A DNA stretch of 64,000 bases from CAXXFQ01 sp963674475 (lineage in GTDB: Bacteria > Planctomycetota > Planctomycetia > Pirellulales > Thermoguttaceae). Location of the stretch: contig CAXXFQ010000019.1 in NCBI GenBank assembly GCA_963674475.2, positions 722,203 to 786,202 of the forward strand, in the 5' to 3' direction. The notes under the pieces were generated by a model. It had not been told where the DNA came from. It was given only the letters and a program-made list of their open reading frames with translations, and did no database searches. Position numbers and translations under genes: made by a program. This document shows, piece by piece, positions 34,579 to 42,737 of this stretch (position 1 is the stretch's first letter; each line of letters begins with the position of its first letter).

Positions 34579-36665
34579 GCAATTTCTCCAGGAGTGGAAA
34601 GCAGGCCTGCCGCGCCCTCGACGTCCAGGGGGTCGTGGACCCGCTCGCCCATGTAGACGCGCATGAGCTGGCGTCCCTTGGCCTCGGGCGTGAGCAGGGT
34701 GCGGACCACGGCCCGTCCGGCCAGCCCCATGCGGTAGCGGCCCTCGGGGTCGTCGGCCAGGAGCCGCATCTTGGCGGCCAGGCACTCCACGTCCTCGCTC
34801 GGGCAGAGGTGCCCGTTCAGGCCGTCGCGGACCAGCTCGGGCACGCCGCCCACCTCGGTGCACAGTCCGGGCAGGCCGAGGTCGAACCCCTCCAGGAGGG
34901 TGTTGGGCAGGCTCTCCTTGCGCGAGGTCATGCACAGCACGTCGCAGAAGCGCAGGGTGTCCAGCACCTCGTCGTGGGGAATCTCGCCCATGAGCGTGAG
35001 ATGCTGGCGCAGGGCCGGGGTGATGCAGTGGTCGAACAGGGAGATGTCGTCCTTGCGCAGGCCGATGACCAGGAATTCCGTGTCGCGGCAGCCCGCTTCG
35101 CAGAACGCGGAGGCCGCCCGCAGAAAGACGTCCAGCCCCTTCACCTCGGCCCCGTTGCCCATGTAGGCGAAGCGCGTGCCCCGCTTTTTGCGCGGGGCCG
35201 GGTCGCCGAAGTCCGGGCCGTCGTAGGCGTTGTAGACCACGTTGAGCCGCTTTTTCGCCACCCGGTACCGGGCCAGCACGTCCGCGCATTTGGCGGAGTT
35301 GCAGATCACGCCGTTGGCCGCGGCGGTCCAGAGGAAAAAGATGTCGTTGGGCCGGGAGATGACGCCCCGGTTGATGAAAAGTCTGTTCTTCGCGCCCAGG
35401 AGCCGGGCGATGACGCCCATTTTGTAGGCCCGGTTGTGAAAGGTGTGGACTACGTCGATCTCGTGCTCGCGCACCAGCTGCTTCAGGAACGCGCCCGCGT
35501 GCAGGTAGTCCTTGAACCGGTCGAAGGTGGTCACGGTTGCGCCCAGCCCCGCCGCCTCTCGGGCCAGGGAGGAGTCCGGATGGAGCACGGCGTGGACCTC
35601 CGCGCCCAGGTCCCGCATCGCCTTGATGTTGTTGAGCAACTGGCGGCTGCCCCCGGACAGGCGCAGGGAGTCCGTGGCGTAGAGCACCCGCTTGATCTCG
35701 GGCTTCTTGGTGTGGAGCTTGAAGAAGACGCGTGCCGTTGGGTCCGAGCCGTACATGCGCAGCCGGGCCTGGACCCAGCTCCCGGTCTTGGGCCGTCCCA
35801 CGCCGATGCGGTTGAGCCGGAACGGGTCCGTGCCGCGCGCGTTGACCCACCGCTCCAGGGTGAACGCGCCCACGTAGCCCGCCGCCTCGAGTTCGGTGCG
35901 GGCATCGTCGCAGAATTGCCCCCAGGGCCAGCAGAAGAGTTGCTCGGGAAATTGGTTGAGTTCGCGCATGCGCCTGAGGCTGCGGGCGAAGTCGCTGCGG
36001 CAGAACTCCAGCCGCTCCTGCGGGGTGCGCATGACGAACCGGGGTGCGCCCGAGCCGTTGAATACGGGCTTGAACCCGTCGTACACGTACCCGCTGGCGT
36101 CGTCGAAGGTGGGCCAGTCCGGGTTGAAGCCGGGGTAGATGGACCAGGCGGGCCAGCGTGCGTGCGCCTCGCCCATGCGGGCCAGGGGCCTGAGCGTGCG
36201 GAACGTTCCCTGGTGGCGGCAGCCGTGGGAAAAGACCTCCATGCCCCGGTCGAGCATGGCCCTGATCTCGCCCTCGTTGACGAACTGGGAGAAGTCCTCG
36301 CCCTGGAGCGCGTCCTTGAACGCCTCGGGCATGGTCTTCATGGCCGGGGCCGAGTCCCTGGTGCGCGGTTCGCCGGGCGCGATGAAGTCCGTGAGCGCGA
36401 AAAAGGTGCCGGTCATGGACCGCTTTTCCAGCTCCGGGACCACGGTCAGCCAGTTGGACAGGTGGCCGTCGTCAAAGGTCAGGACCACGGACTTGCGCGG
36501 GACGGTTTTTTCGCCGCGCACCACTCCCAGCAGGTCGCGCCCGGAAATGGTTCGCCACCCGGCGTCCAGGATGGCGTCCAGGTGCTCGGCGAACCGCTCG
36601 GGCGTGTGGCCGTCGATTTTACTGACGTTGTGGTAGCAGAAAACGGGTATGGATGATCGGATCAT
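34575..36665 (-). CDS. Polysaccharide deacetylase - glycosyltransferase family 1 fusion
   Basis: A 696-residue two-domain protein. The first half (about 1-330) is a NodB-like polysaccharide deacetylase: SIPVFCYHNVSKIDGHTPERF, the metal/catalytic motif VVLTFDDGHLSNW and the SHGCRHQG His motif (H-x3-H). The second half (about 335-680) is a GT-B glycosyltransferase with SGGSRQLLNNIKAM, the ribbon FAYMGNGAEVKGLDVFLRAA and the donor-site region SLPNTLLEGFDLGLPGLCTE. No signal peptide is seen, so both activities appear cytoplasmic. It shares a two-gene operon with the family 2 glycosyltransferase. Confidence 0.82.
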   Translation of the reverse strand: MIRSSIPVFCYHNVSKIDGHTPERFAEHLDAILDAGWRTISGRDLLGVVRGEKTVPRKSVVLTFDDGHLSNWLTVVPELEKRSMTGTFFALTDFIAPGEPRTRDSAPAMKTMPEAFKDALQGEDFSQFVNEGEIRAMLDRGMEVFSHGCRHQGTFRTLRPLARMGEAHARWPAWSIYPGFNPDWPTFDDASGYVYDGFKPVFNGSGAPRFVMRTPQERLEFCRSDFARSLRRMRELNQFPEQLFCWPWGQFCDDARTELEAAGYVGAFTLERWVNARGTDPFRLNRIGVGRPKTGSWVQARLRMYGSDPTARVFFKLHTKKPEIKRVLYATDSLRLSGGSRQLLNNIKAMRDLGAEVHAVLHPDSSLAREAAGLGATVTTFDRFKDYLHAGAFLKQLVREHEIDVVHTFHNRAYKMGVIARLLGAKNRLFINRGVISRPNDIFFLWTAAANGVICNSAKCADVLARYRVAKKRLNVVYNAYDGPDFGDPAPRKKRGTRFAYMGNGAEVKGLDVFLRAASAFCEAGCRDTEFLVIGLRKDDISLFDHCITPALRQHLTLMGEIPHDEVLDTLRFCDVLCMTSRKESLPNTLLEGFDLGLPGLCTEVGGVPELVRDGLNGHLCPSEDVECLAAKMRLLADDPEGRYRMGLAGRAVVRTLLTPEAKGRQLMRVYMGERVHDPLDVEGAAGLLSTPGEIA

Positions 36666-36972
36666 TTTTTTCTCGTGCGCACGTGGCTTTCAGGGAGTAC
36701 CAGATGCAGCCCGTCAGGGCAAGAAAACAGGGGCTTTGCCGCGTTGTCAAAAGGCTTGGCCGACCCGGGCGTCGGATGAAGAACTTGTGCGCCGCCCGTC
36801 CCGGCCGCATGCTGTAACCGTTTGAATACACGAGTTGTTTTAAACGCATCATAAAACACGCCGTCAGACCCTTCCGGGGAAGAAATGCGAGTAACTTCGC
36901 CTGGGCGGTTGATTGTCTGGACTTTTTCCAGTAAATGTCATTGCACCATTTTCGATCATCGGGAGACACGAG
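36666..36972. other. Intergenic region, divergent promoters
   Basis: 307 bases between the divergent fusion enzyme and a small plus-strand gene, noticeably more AT-rich than coding DNA around it. GGGAGA just before 36973 is the ribosome site of the small gene. I see no gene, repeat or clear operator in it. Confidence 0.4.
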
Positions 36973-37263
36973 ATGAAGAGCATATCTTTGGTGGACGAGT
37001 GCATTGCCAAATTCCTCAAGGGCGGCATGGAGCGGTTTTCGCCTCGCACGTACGGTCCGGGCGCGGTCAAGGAGATGGAGTCCTCGGGCCTGTTCCTGCT
37101 CAAGCCGGTGATCACCCTGTCCGAGGACGGCATCGAGCGCGCCTTCCATCTCGGCCTGATCTCCGCCCAGAAAAAGGGTTCCATGCGAGCGGCCCTGGAG
37201 CAGAGCGGCGTGGAGCTGAAGCGCAACGTCTCCTGCGGCGGAGCGGCCTCCCAGGTCGCCTAG
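36973..37263 (+). CDS. Small protein of unknown function
   Basis: A 96-residue protein (MKSISLVDECIAKFLKG, then MERFSPRTYGPGAVKEMESS, SGLFLLKPVITLSEDG, ending NVSCGGAASQVA). It has no signal peptide, membrane helix or recognised motif; two Cys are present. ATG at 36973 with GGGAGA upstream is preferred over an in-frame ATG 20 codons earlier. A strong terminator follows directly, so it is a single-gene unit and likely a real expressed gene. Confidence 0.6.
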   Translation: MKSISLVDECIAKFLKGGMERFSPRTYGPGAVKEMESSGLFLLKPVITLSEDGIERAFHLGLISAQKKGSMRAALEQSGVELKRNVSCGGAASQVA

Positions 37264-37283
37264 ACGAATTTTTCCCGGCAACC

Positions 37284-37318
37284 GAAAGCGGCGTCATCGT
37301 GCGATGACGCCGCTTTTT
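37284..37318 (+). terminator. Rho-independent terminator after the small gene
   Basis: AAAGCGGCGTCATCG - TG - CGATGACGCCGCTTTTTT, a perfect 15-bp stem with a T-run. It works for plus-strand transcripts. Confidence 0.92.
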
Positions 37319-37431
37319 TCATTGTGAGGCTGTGGCCCGAATGTTCATCGGAGAAGGGGCGGCCTGCGCTTTTGATCCTGTTTTGCCGAACCACTTGTAA
37401 ACAATCCAACTTACCGTTAATAGAATGGATC

Positions 37432-38850
37432 ATGTCGCCCAGAACTGTCCTTTTCATCGCGGAGCCGCAAGCCGTGACCGGAATCTTCCCCACCTTGCAG
37501 AAGGCGGGGCTGCAGGCCGGGCTGGCCGACAATCTCACCGGGGCGCTGGGCTTCATCAGGAAGTCCAATCCGTGCCTGGTCTTCTGCCGTCCCAGGCTCC
37601 AGGGGTTCGACGCCTCGGCCCTGCTCAAGCAGGCCCAGGACATGGACGGCTTCCCGCCCGTGGTCGTGTTCGCCGCCTCGGGCAACGCGGAGGAGGCCAC
37701 CCGGTTCCTGTCCCTGGGCGCGCGCGACTTCTGGGTGGAGCCGCTGGCCTGGGAAAAGATCAAGCTCATCCTGCCCGACGACCCCGAGCCTGAACCGGAA
37801 CCCGAACCCGCCCCGGAGGCCGTCCAGGCCGCAGCGCCCCAACCCTCGGGCAGGTTCCAGATCATCGGCCGCCACGAGGCGGTCTTGCGCGTGCTCGCCC
37901 TGGCCCGCCAGGTGGCCCGGTCCAAGGCCACGGTGCTCATCTCCGGCGAATCCGGCACCGGCAAGGAGATGTTCGCCCGCTACCTGCACCACAATTCGGA
38001 CCGCACGGACAAGCCCTTCGTGGCCATCAACTGCGCGGCCCTGCCCGAACACCTGCTGGAGAGCGAGCTGTTCGGCCACGAAAAGGGCGCGTTCACCGGG
38101 GCCATCAACCGCAAGCTCGGCAAGTTCGAGCTGGCCTCGGGCGGCACCATCCTGCTGGACGAGATCACGGAGATGGACCCGGGCCTCCAGGCCAAGCTTT
38201 TGCGCGTGCTCCAGGAGTCCGAGTTCGACCGCGTGGGCGGCGTGGACACGGTCAAGGTGGACGTTCGCGTGCTGGCCACCACCAACCGCGACATCGAGGG
38301 GACCGTGGCCGAGGGCAAGTTCCGCCAGGATCTCTTCTACCGGCTCAACGTCATTCCGCTCAAGCTGCCGCCCCTGTCCGCGCGCGGCGACGACGTGATC
38401 CTGCTGGCCGAATTTTTCGTGAACAAGTTCACCGCCGCCTACGGCCTGGCCCGGCTCGCCTTCACCGAGGAGGCCAAGCAGTGGCTCATGGACTACGACT
38501 GGCCGGGCAACGTGCGCGAACTCCAGAACCTCATGGAGCGGGCCGTGCTCCTGGCCGGGGCCGGACCCATCACCCCGCGCCACTTCCTCATGGGCGACGA
38601 GCAGTGGACCCCGGACGACCTGGCCGCCGTGGACGCGGACCAGCAGGCCGTCAGCGAGGGCGAGCCGCCCGCTGGGCCGGACGAGGCCCTCTCGGTCATG
38701 CCCATCCACGAGATGGAAAAGCGGCTCATCCTCAAGAGCCTGGCCGAGACCACGGGCAACCGCACCCGGGCCGCCGAACTGCTCGGCATCTCCGTGCGCA
38801 CCCTGCGCAACAAGCTCAACGAGTATAAAAAATCAGGCCTCGACGTATAG
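37432..38850 (+). CDS. Sigma-54 dependent activator with degenerate receiver domain
   Basis: A 472-residue NtrC-family protein. Residues 1 to about 110 look like a receiver fold (TVLFIAEPQAVTGIFPTL) but the usual phosphorylated Asp is missing: the strand reads PCLVFCRPRLQGFD. A Pro/Glu linker (PEPEPEPEPAP) leads to a complete AAA+ domain with Walker A GESGTGKE, the sigma-54 contact loop EKGAFTGA and Walker B GGTILLDEI. The C-terminus has a Fis-type HTH (NRTRAAELLGISVRTLRNKL). It probably activates sigma-54 promoters without phosphorylation at the classical site, as known for some flagellar and stress activators. No histidine kinase is adjacent. Confidence 0.88.
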   Translation: MSPRTVLFIAEPQAVTGIFPTLQKAGLQAGLADNLTGALGFIRKSNPCLVFCRPRLQGFDASALLKQAQDMDGFPPVVVFAASGNAEEATRFLSLGARDFWVEPLAWEKIKLILPDDPEPEPEPEPAPEAVQAAAPQPSGRFQIIGRHEAVLRVLALARQVARSKATVLISGESGTGKEMFARYLHHNSDRTDKPFVAINCAALPEHLLESELFGHEKGAFTGAINRKLGKFELASGGTILLDEITEMDPGLQAKLLRVLQESEFDRVGGVDTVKVDVRVLATTNRDIEGTVAEGKFRQDLFYRLNVIPLKLPPLSARGDDVILLAEFFVNKFTAAYGLARLAFTEEAKQWLMDYDWPGNVRELQNLMERAVLLAGAGPITPRHFLMGDEQWTPDDLAAVDADQQAVSEGEPPAGPDEALSVMPIHEMEKRLILKSLAETTGNRTRAAELLGISVRTLRNKLNEYKKSGLDV

Positions 38851-38980
38851 GCGCCGGGAGATCGGGGCCGCCCGCCTTTCGGCCCGGCCCGCCGCCGGAG
38901 CAGGGGGCGGCGTCCATTCACCGCTTTTATTTGATTTGCAACTCTGCTAGACTGCCCGGACATTGACGCGAGGTGATAAT

Positions 38981-39487
38981 ATGAAGAAAATTTGGCTGAT
39001 GTCCTGGCTCGTGGTGCTCTCCCTGCTGCTGCTCGCATGCGGCGGCAACGACGAATCCAAGGCCGGGGCCGGGGTCAAGTCCGGGGGCGGCTCGACCATC
39101 GCCTCCCTGGGCGACGCCGACCTGGACGCCTATCTCAAGACCAACGCGGGCAAGCCCACCCTGATGATCTTCTGGGCCACCTGGTGCCCGTCCTGCAAGC
39201 AGGCCCTGCCCGAGATGGAGGCCCTGGCCATGTCCCACGGGGACAAGGCCAATATCGTCGCGGTCTCCCTGGACGAGAACCCGGCCGCCCTGGAGACCTA
39301 CCTGGAAAAGAACCCGTTGCAGATGCCGGTCTTCCTGGGCGACCAGAAGCTGGCGGCCCGGTTCCGCATCGAGGCGATCCCGACCCTGGTCATCTTCGGC
39401 AAGACAGGCAAGCAGGTCTTTGCAAAGCCCGGCGCGTTTCCCCTGGCCATGCTCCAGAAAGTGGTCGACGACCTGACCGCAGGGTAG
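38981..39487 (+). CDS. Thioredoxin-like (TlpA/ResA family) lipoprotein
   Basis: A 168-residue periplasmic-side redox protein. Lipoprotein signal WLVVLSLLLLAC; thioredoxin active site WCPSC within IFWATWCPSCKQALPEMEAL; cis-Pro region EAIPTLVIFGKTGKQ. The GAGGTG site selects ATG 38981. Such proteins reduce disulfides or haem-ligating Cys pairs outside the inner membrane; cytochrome-rich sulfate reducers use several. The GNAT gene follows within three bases. Confidence 0.88.
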   Translation: MKKIWLMSWLVVLSLLLLACGGNDESKAGAGVKSGGGSTIASLGDADLDAYLKTNAGKPTLMIFWATWCPSCKQALPEMEALAMSHGDKANIVAVSLDENPAALETYLEKNPLQMPVFLGDQKLAARFRIEAIPTLVIFGKTGKQVFAKPGAFPLAMLQKVVDDLTAG

Positions 39488-39489
39488 CC

Positions 39490-39948
39490 ATGATCCGCAA
39501 AGCACGCATCGCAGACGTCAAGACCATCCATTCCCTGCTCATGCACAACGAGGAGCATGACGGGCTGGTACTGCCCCGGTCGTTCAGCCAGTTGTATTCG
39601 CATTTGCGCGACTTTTTCGTGGCCGTGGACGACGACGGCCGCGTGGTGGGGTGCTGCGGCCTGAACATCATCTGGGACAACCTGGCCGAGATCCGGTCCC
39701 TGGTGGTGGTGCCGGATCACCGGGGCAAAAAGCTCGGGCGCAAGCTCGTGGAGGCCGCCCTGAGCGAGGCCGTGACCCTGGGCATCTTCTCGGTCTACAC
39801 CCTGACCGAGCAGGCCGGGTTCTTCGCCCACCTCGGGTTCGAGGAGACGGCCATGGACGGGCTTAACCAGAAGGTCTTCGCCGACTGCCTCAACTGCCCC
39901 CGCTTCCCGGACCACTGCAACGAAGTGGCCATGGTAATGGAACTGTAA
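39490..39948 (+). CDS. GNAT-family acetyltransferase, possibly N-acetylglutamate synthase
   Basis: A 152-residue single-domain acetyltransferase: MIRKARIADVKTIHSLL at the start, strand IRSLVVVPDHRGKKLGRKLV with the acetyl-CoA pyrophosphate loop (RGKKLG), then VYTLTEQAGFFAHLGFEE. The layout and the CLNCPRFPDHCNE tail resemble the short ArgA-like N-acetylglutamate synthases of deltaproteobacteria, though I assign this by pattern only. It is three bases behind the thioredoxin-like gene and 15 bases before hpt. Confidence 0.7.
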   Translation: MIRKARIADVKTIHSLLMHNEEHDGLVLPRSFSQLYSHLRDFFVAVDDDGRVVGCCGLNIIWDNLAEIRSLVVVPDHRGKKLGRKLVEAALSEAVTLGIFSVYTLTEQAGFFAHLGFEETAMDGLNQKVFADCLNCPRFPDHCNEVAMVMEL

Positions 39949-39963
39949 CCGAATTCGAGAGAT

Positions 39964-40491
39964 ATGGGACATAAACTGACACCGTTCATCACCGCGGAAC
40001 AGATCGCGGACCGCGTGGCCGAGATGGGCCGGGAGATCACTGCCGGGTATACGGGCAAGGAACCCCTGGTCTGCATATGCGTGCTCAAGGGCGCGTTTCT
40101 TTTTTATTCCGACGTGATCCGGAAGATCGACCGGGGAATCGAGGTCGATTTCGTGCGGCTGGCCAGCTACGGCACGGGCACCGCGCGCGGCGAGGATATC
40201 GTGTTTTCCAAGGACCTGGAGATCTCCATCGAGGGCAAGGACGTCCTGGTGGTGGAGGATATCGTGGACACGGGCCACTCCATGGACTTCCTGCTGCACG
40301 TGCTGCGCCGGAGAAATCCGAAGAGTTTGAAAATATGCGCGCTTATTGATAAGCAGGAGCGACGGGAGAAAGACGTGACCGTCGATTTCGCGGGTTTCAA
40401 GTTGGACGACGGCTTCATTGTGGGCTATGGCCTGGACTATGCCGAGCGCTACAGGGAACTGGATGGAATTTACGAATTGTCCACTGAATAA
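39964..40491 (+). CDS. hpt: Hypoxanthine phosphoribosyltransferase
   Basis: Salvages hypoxanthine (and guanine) to nucleotides using PRPP. The PRPP-binding motif VLVVEDIVDTGHSMDFLL is clear, along with VCICVLKGAFLFYSDVIR (the KG dipeptide near the pyrophosphate site) and DDGFIVGYGLDYAERYRELD near the end. 175 residues is the usual length. It is co-directional with the gene at 40512, 20 bases away. Confidence 0.93.
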   Translation: MGHKLTPFITAEQIADRVAEMGREITAGYTGKEPLVCICVLKGAFLFYSDVIRKIDRGIEVDFVRLASYGTGTARGEDIVFSKDLEISIEGKDVLVVEDIVDTGHSMDFLLHVLRRRNPKSLKICALIDKQERREKDVTVDFAGFKLDDGFIVGYGLDYAERYRELDGIYELSTE

Positions 40492-40511
40492 GGATAATTG
40501 GAGATAAATTT

Positions 40512-41693
40512 ATGATCGTCACCTGCCCCAATTGCCAGACCCGGTACAACCTGCCCGACGGCAAGGTTCCGCCCGGAGGCGTCAAGGTCAAGTGTTCCAA
40601 ATGCGCCCACGTGTTCAAGGCCGAGGCTCCCCCGGCCACGCCCGAGGAAGAGGTCGAAAACCTCCTGGAGGAGGAGACCCCGTCCACGGACACCAGCGCG
40701 GGCGACGATTTTGACGAGACCTTTGACGAGGTCGCTTCCGGCGGTGAAGACGAGGCCGGGACGGAGTCCGCTCCGGACGAGGACGACATGCCCGACATGG
40801 ACGACCTGTTCGCCGATTCGGACGACGAACCCTCCGGCGGGGACGAACCCGCCGACGGCGAGGCCACGGCGGACGACGTGGACGCCCTGTTCGGCGACAA
40901 CGGGGACGACCTGTTCGACGAGACCGAGGACGACCAGGACGACACGGACGACGACGGCGGCGCGGACGACCTGTTCGCGGGCGGCGACGATGACGGCGAC
41001 CTGTTCGCCTCGGACGACGACGAGGAAGAAGACGAAGACGAGGAAGAGGAAGAGGACGAAGACGACGACCTGGGCAGCCTGGACTTCGACGAGGAGCCGA
41101 CCAGGAGCCGCAAGCCCCTGGGCTGCCTCATCATCCTGCTGATCCTCGTGCTGCTCATCGGCGGGGCCGTCTGGCTCAAGGCGTGGCGCTGGTTCGGGTT
41201 CGACCCGTGCACCTACGTCCAGAACGTGCCCTACGTGGGCAAGCTCTGCCTGGAGGAAACCGGCGGGGAGACCGAGGCCGCTCCGGGCGAATCCCCGGCC
41301 GACCGCGTGCGCAACATCGTGCTCAAGAACGTCAAGCAGTATTACGTGGCCAACGAGAAGACCGGCAACCTGTTCGTGGTCGAGGGCAAGGCGGTCAACC
41401 AGTTCTCCGGCCCCAAGGAGCGGATCAAGGTCGAGGTGGTGCTCTACGACGGCACGGGCAACGTGCTCGCCTCCCAGGCCTTCCTGTGCGGCAACGTGCT
41501 CTCCCAGTTCCAGCTCCAGGTCCAGACCCGGCCCGAGATCGAGGACGGCCTGAAGAGCGACGTGGGCATCCTGTCCAACAACACCTTCATCCGTCCCGGC
41601 GCATCCACGCCGTTCATGGCCGTGTTCTTCGAACCCCCGGCAGGGGTCAAGGAGTTCCTGGTCAAGGTCGTGGACGTGGGCGATCCGGAGTAG
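40512..41693 (+). CDS. Zinc-ribbon (MJ0042-type) acidic membrane protein with DUF3426-like C-terminus
   Basis: A 393-residue protein. Residues 1-36 form the zinc ribbon: CPNCQTRYNLPDGKVPPGG followed by KVKCSKCAHVF. A very acidic Asp/Glu-rich linker of about 150 residues follows, then one membrane helix (LGCLIILLILVLLIGGAVWL) and a C-terminal extracytoplasmic domain with EKTGNLFVVEGKAVNQFSGP, typical of DUF3426. Such proteins occur widely in deltaproteobacteria; the function is unknown. The acidic stretch is low complexity at the DNA level but not a tandem repeat. A terminator follows. Confidence 0.8.
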   Translation: MIVTCPNCQTRYNLPDGKVPPGGVKVKCSKCAHVFKAEAPPATPEEEVENLLEEETPSTDTSAGDDFDETFDEVASGGEDEAGTESAPDEDDMPDMDDLFADSDDEPSGGDEPADGEATADDVDALFGDNGDDLFDETEDDQDDTDDDGGADDLFAGGDDDGDLFASDDDEEEDEDEEEEEDEDDDLGSLDFDEEPTRSRKPLGCLIILLILVLLIGGAVWLKAWRWFGFDPCTYVQNVPYVGKLCLEETGGETEAAPGESPADRVRNIVLKNVKQYYVANEKTGNLFVVEGKAVNQFSGPKERIKVEVVLYDGTGNVLASQAFLCGNVLSQFQLQVQTRPEIEDGLKSDVGILSNNTFIRPGASTPFMAVFFEPPAGVKEFLVKVVDVGDPE

Positions 41694-41713
41694 GCCGAAC
41701 CAATGCTATCGAA

Positions 41714-41757
41714 CGGGACCGGGGCGCACGGCGGGTGCGCGCCGGTTCCGCTGTTTT
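41714..41757 (+). terminator. Terminator after the zinc-ribbon gene
   Basis: A 16-bp imperfect stem (CGGGACCGGGGCGCAC with GTGCGCGCCGGTTCCG, one mismatch and one G-U pair) and a five-base loop, followed by CTGTTTT. It isolates the atp genes from the upstream unit. The rest of the 41694-42012 gap holds the atp promoter region. Confidence 0.65.
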
Positions 41758-41897
41758 CCGACCCGCGCGGGGGGCAAACCGGGCGGGGGAACCAAAATCG
41801 GCCGAGGCATGTTTTTTCAGTTTTCGCGAACCGTTGGGGCAGGGCATGGGGTCGGCGTGCAATTGTGAAAAAAAGATCGTTTTTCCGCCAAAACGGA

Positions 41898-41953
41898 TTG
41901 ACGGGAAAACCCTCTCTGTGCTACTTCTCCACAACTTGTGAAGGATTGCACGA
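41898..41953 (+). promoter_or_regulatory. atp F0 promoter with candidate Rex operator
   Basis: TTGACG (41898-41903) is followed after 17 bases by a weak -10 box CTACTT. Just downstream, TTGTGAA-GGAT-TGCACGA (41936-41953) matches the Rex palindrome TTGTGAA-N4-TTCACAA at 12 of 14 defined positions. The site would cover the transcription start, where NADH-sensing Rex would repress. The rex gene itself lies at the end of the same gene group. Confidence 0.55.
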
Positions 41954-42012
41954 ATTGCTTTTTCGCTGAGAATCCTTTTTCGGAATGCGCGAAAACCTTC
42001 ACGGGGGTAACA

Positions 42013-42312
42013 GTGTTCTTTTCAAAAGACGACAAGTGGGTGAACATCGTCCAGGTGGGGGGAACCGCCGGGACGATCGGGCTGCATTTCGTGTCCGCCA
42101 CTGTCGTGGGGCTGTTCATCGGCTACTGGCTCGACGACTTCTTCGGGACCAAGCCCTGGCTTATCATGATCTTCTTTCTCTTGGGGATCGTGTCCGGGTT
42201 CAAGATGGTCTACGAGGATTTCCGCAGGCTCCAGAGGCGCGAGGAAGCCAGGAAAAAGGACCAAATGAGTTCTTTGAAACAAGATGACGGGAAAAGCGGT
42301 GGAAACGATTAA
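42013..42312 (+). CDS. atpZ: AtpZ/AtpI family protein
   Basis: A 99-residue membrane protein with two helices (GLHFVSATVVGLFIGYWL and PWLIMIFFLLGIVSGFKM) separated by the DDFFGTKP turn, the hallmark of the AtpZ/AtpI family encoded at the head of ATP synthase operons. GTG at 42013 with a GGGGG site is preferred; an earlier in-frame ATG would add a Cys-rich tail that overlaps the promoter and Rex site. It overlaps the next gene. The family is thought to help magnesium or c-ring assembly. Confidence 0.82.
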   Translation: MFFSKDDKWVNIVQVGGTAGTIGLHFVSATVVGLFIGYWLDDFFGTKPWLIMIFFLLGIVSGFKMVYEDFRRLQRREEARKKDQMSSLKQDDGKSGGND

Positions 42313-42715
42313 TCAGACGGTGGAGCGGCTGCTCACGAAGAGCGGCTTCGTCCATCCCGAAGTTCGAATCATCATCCGCAATCAGGTTTACGTGTCGCTG
42401 GGGACCTCTCTAGTGATCGTGCTGGTAACCCTTTTCTCGCAGTGGTCGCTTGCCTTCGCGGCGGGAGCAGTTCTTGCTCTGATCAACTTCTGGGCCATGG
42501 CCCGCATTGTCCAGGCGTTGATATATGTTCGCAAAGGCGCACCCTTTCTCTTGTTTGCTATCTTCATGGGAAAGATGATCCTGAGCGGGTTGGCCTTGTA
42601 CTGGCTGATCGGGGTCAAGCAAGTTCCTGTTTGGGGTTTGGTTACGGGCCTTGGTACGGTGGTCGTGAATATCGCGGTCACGGGCCTGGTCCAAATGGGG
42701 CAAAAGAAAGCCTAG
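42284..42715 (+). CDS. atpI: ATP synthase subunit I (AtpI-like)
   Basis: A 143-residue protein with four predicted membrane helices (SLGTSLVIVLVTLFSQWSLA, FAAGAVLALINFWAMARIV, FLLFAIFMGKMILSGLALYW, GLVTGLGTVVVNIAVTGLV), typical of the UncI/AtpI proteins that guide assembly of the c-ring. It overlaps the AtpZ-like gene by 29 bases and is followed by atpB after 22 bases. The assignment rests on topology and position. Confidence 0.8.
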   Translation: MTGKAVETINQTVERLLTKSGFVHPEVRIIIRNQVYVSLGTSLVIVLVTLFSQWSLAFAAGAVLALINFWAMARIVQALIYVRKGAPFLLFAIFMGKMILSGLALYWLIGVKQVPVWGLVTGLGTVVVNIAVTGLVQMGQKKA

Positions 42716-42737
42716 TTGTTTTTAAGGAGGCTTGGAT

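Noticed and set aside
40900..41090. Tandem repeat in the acidic Asp/Glu region
   Set aside because: Codons for Asp and Glu cluster but there is no fixed repeat unit; it is an acidic linker.
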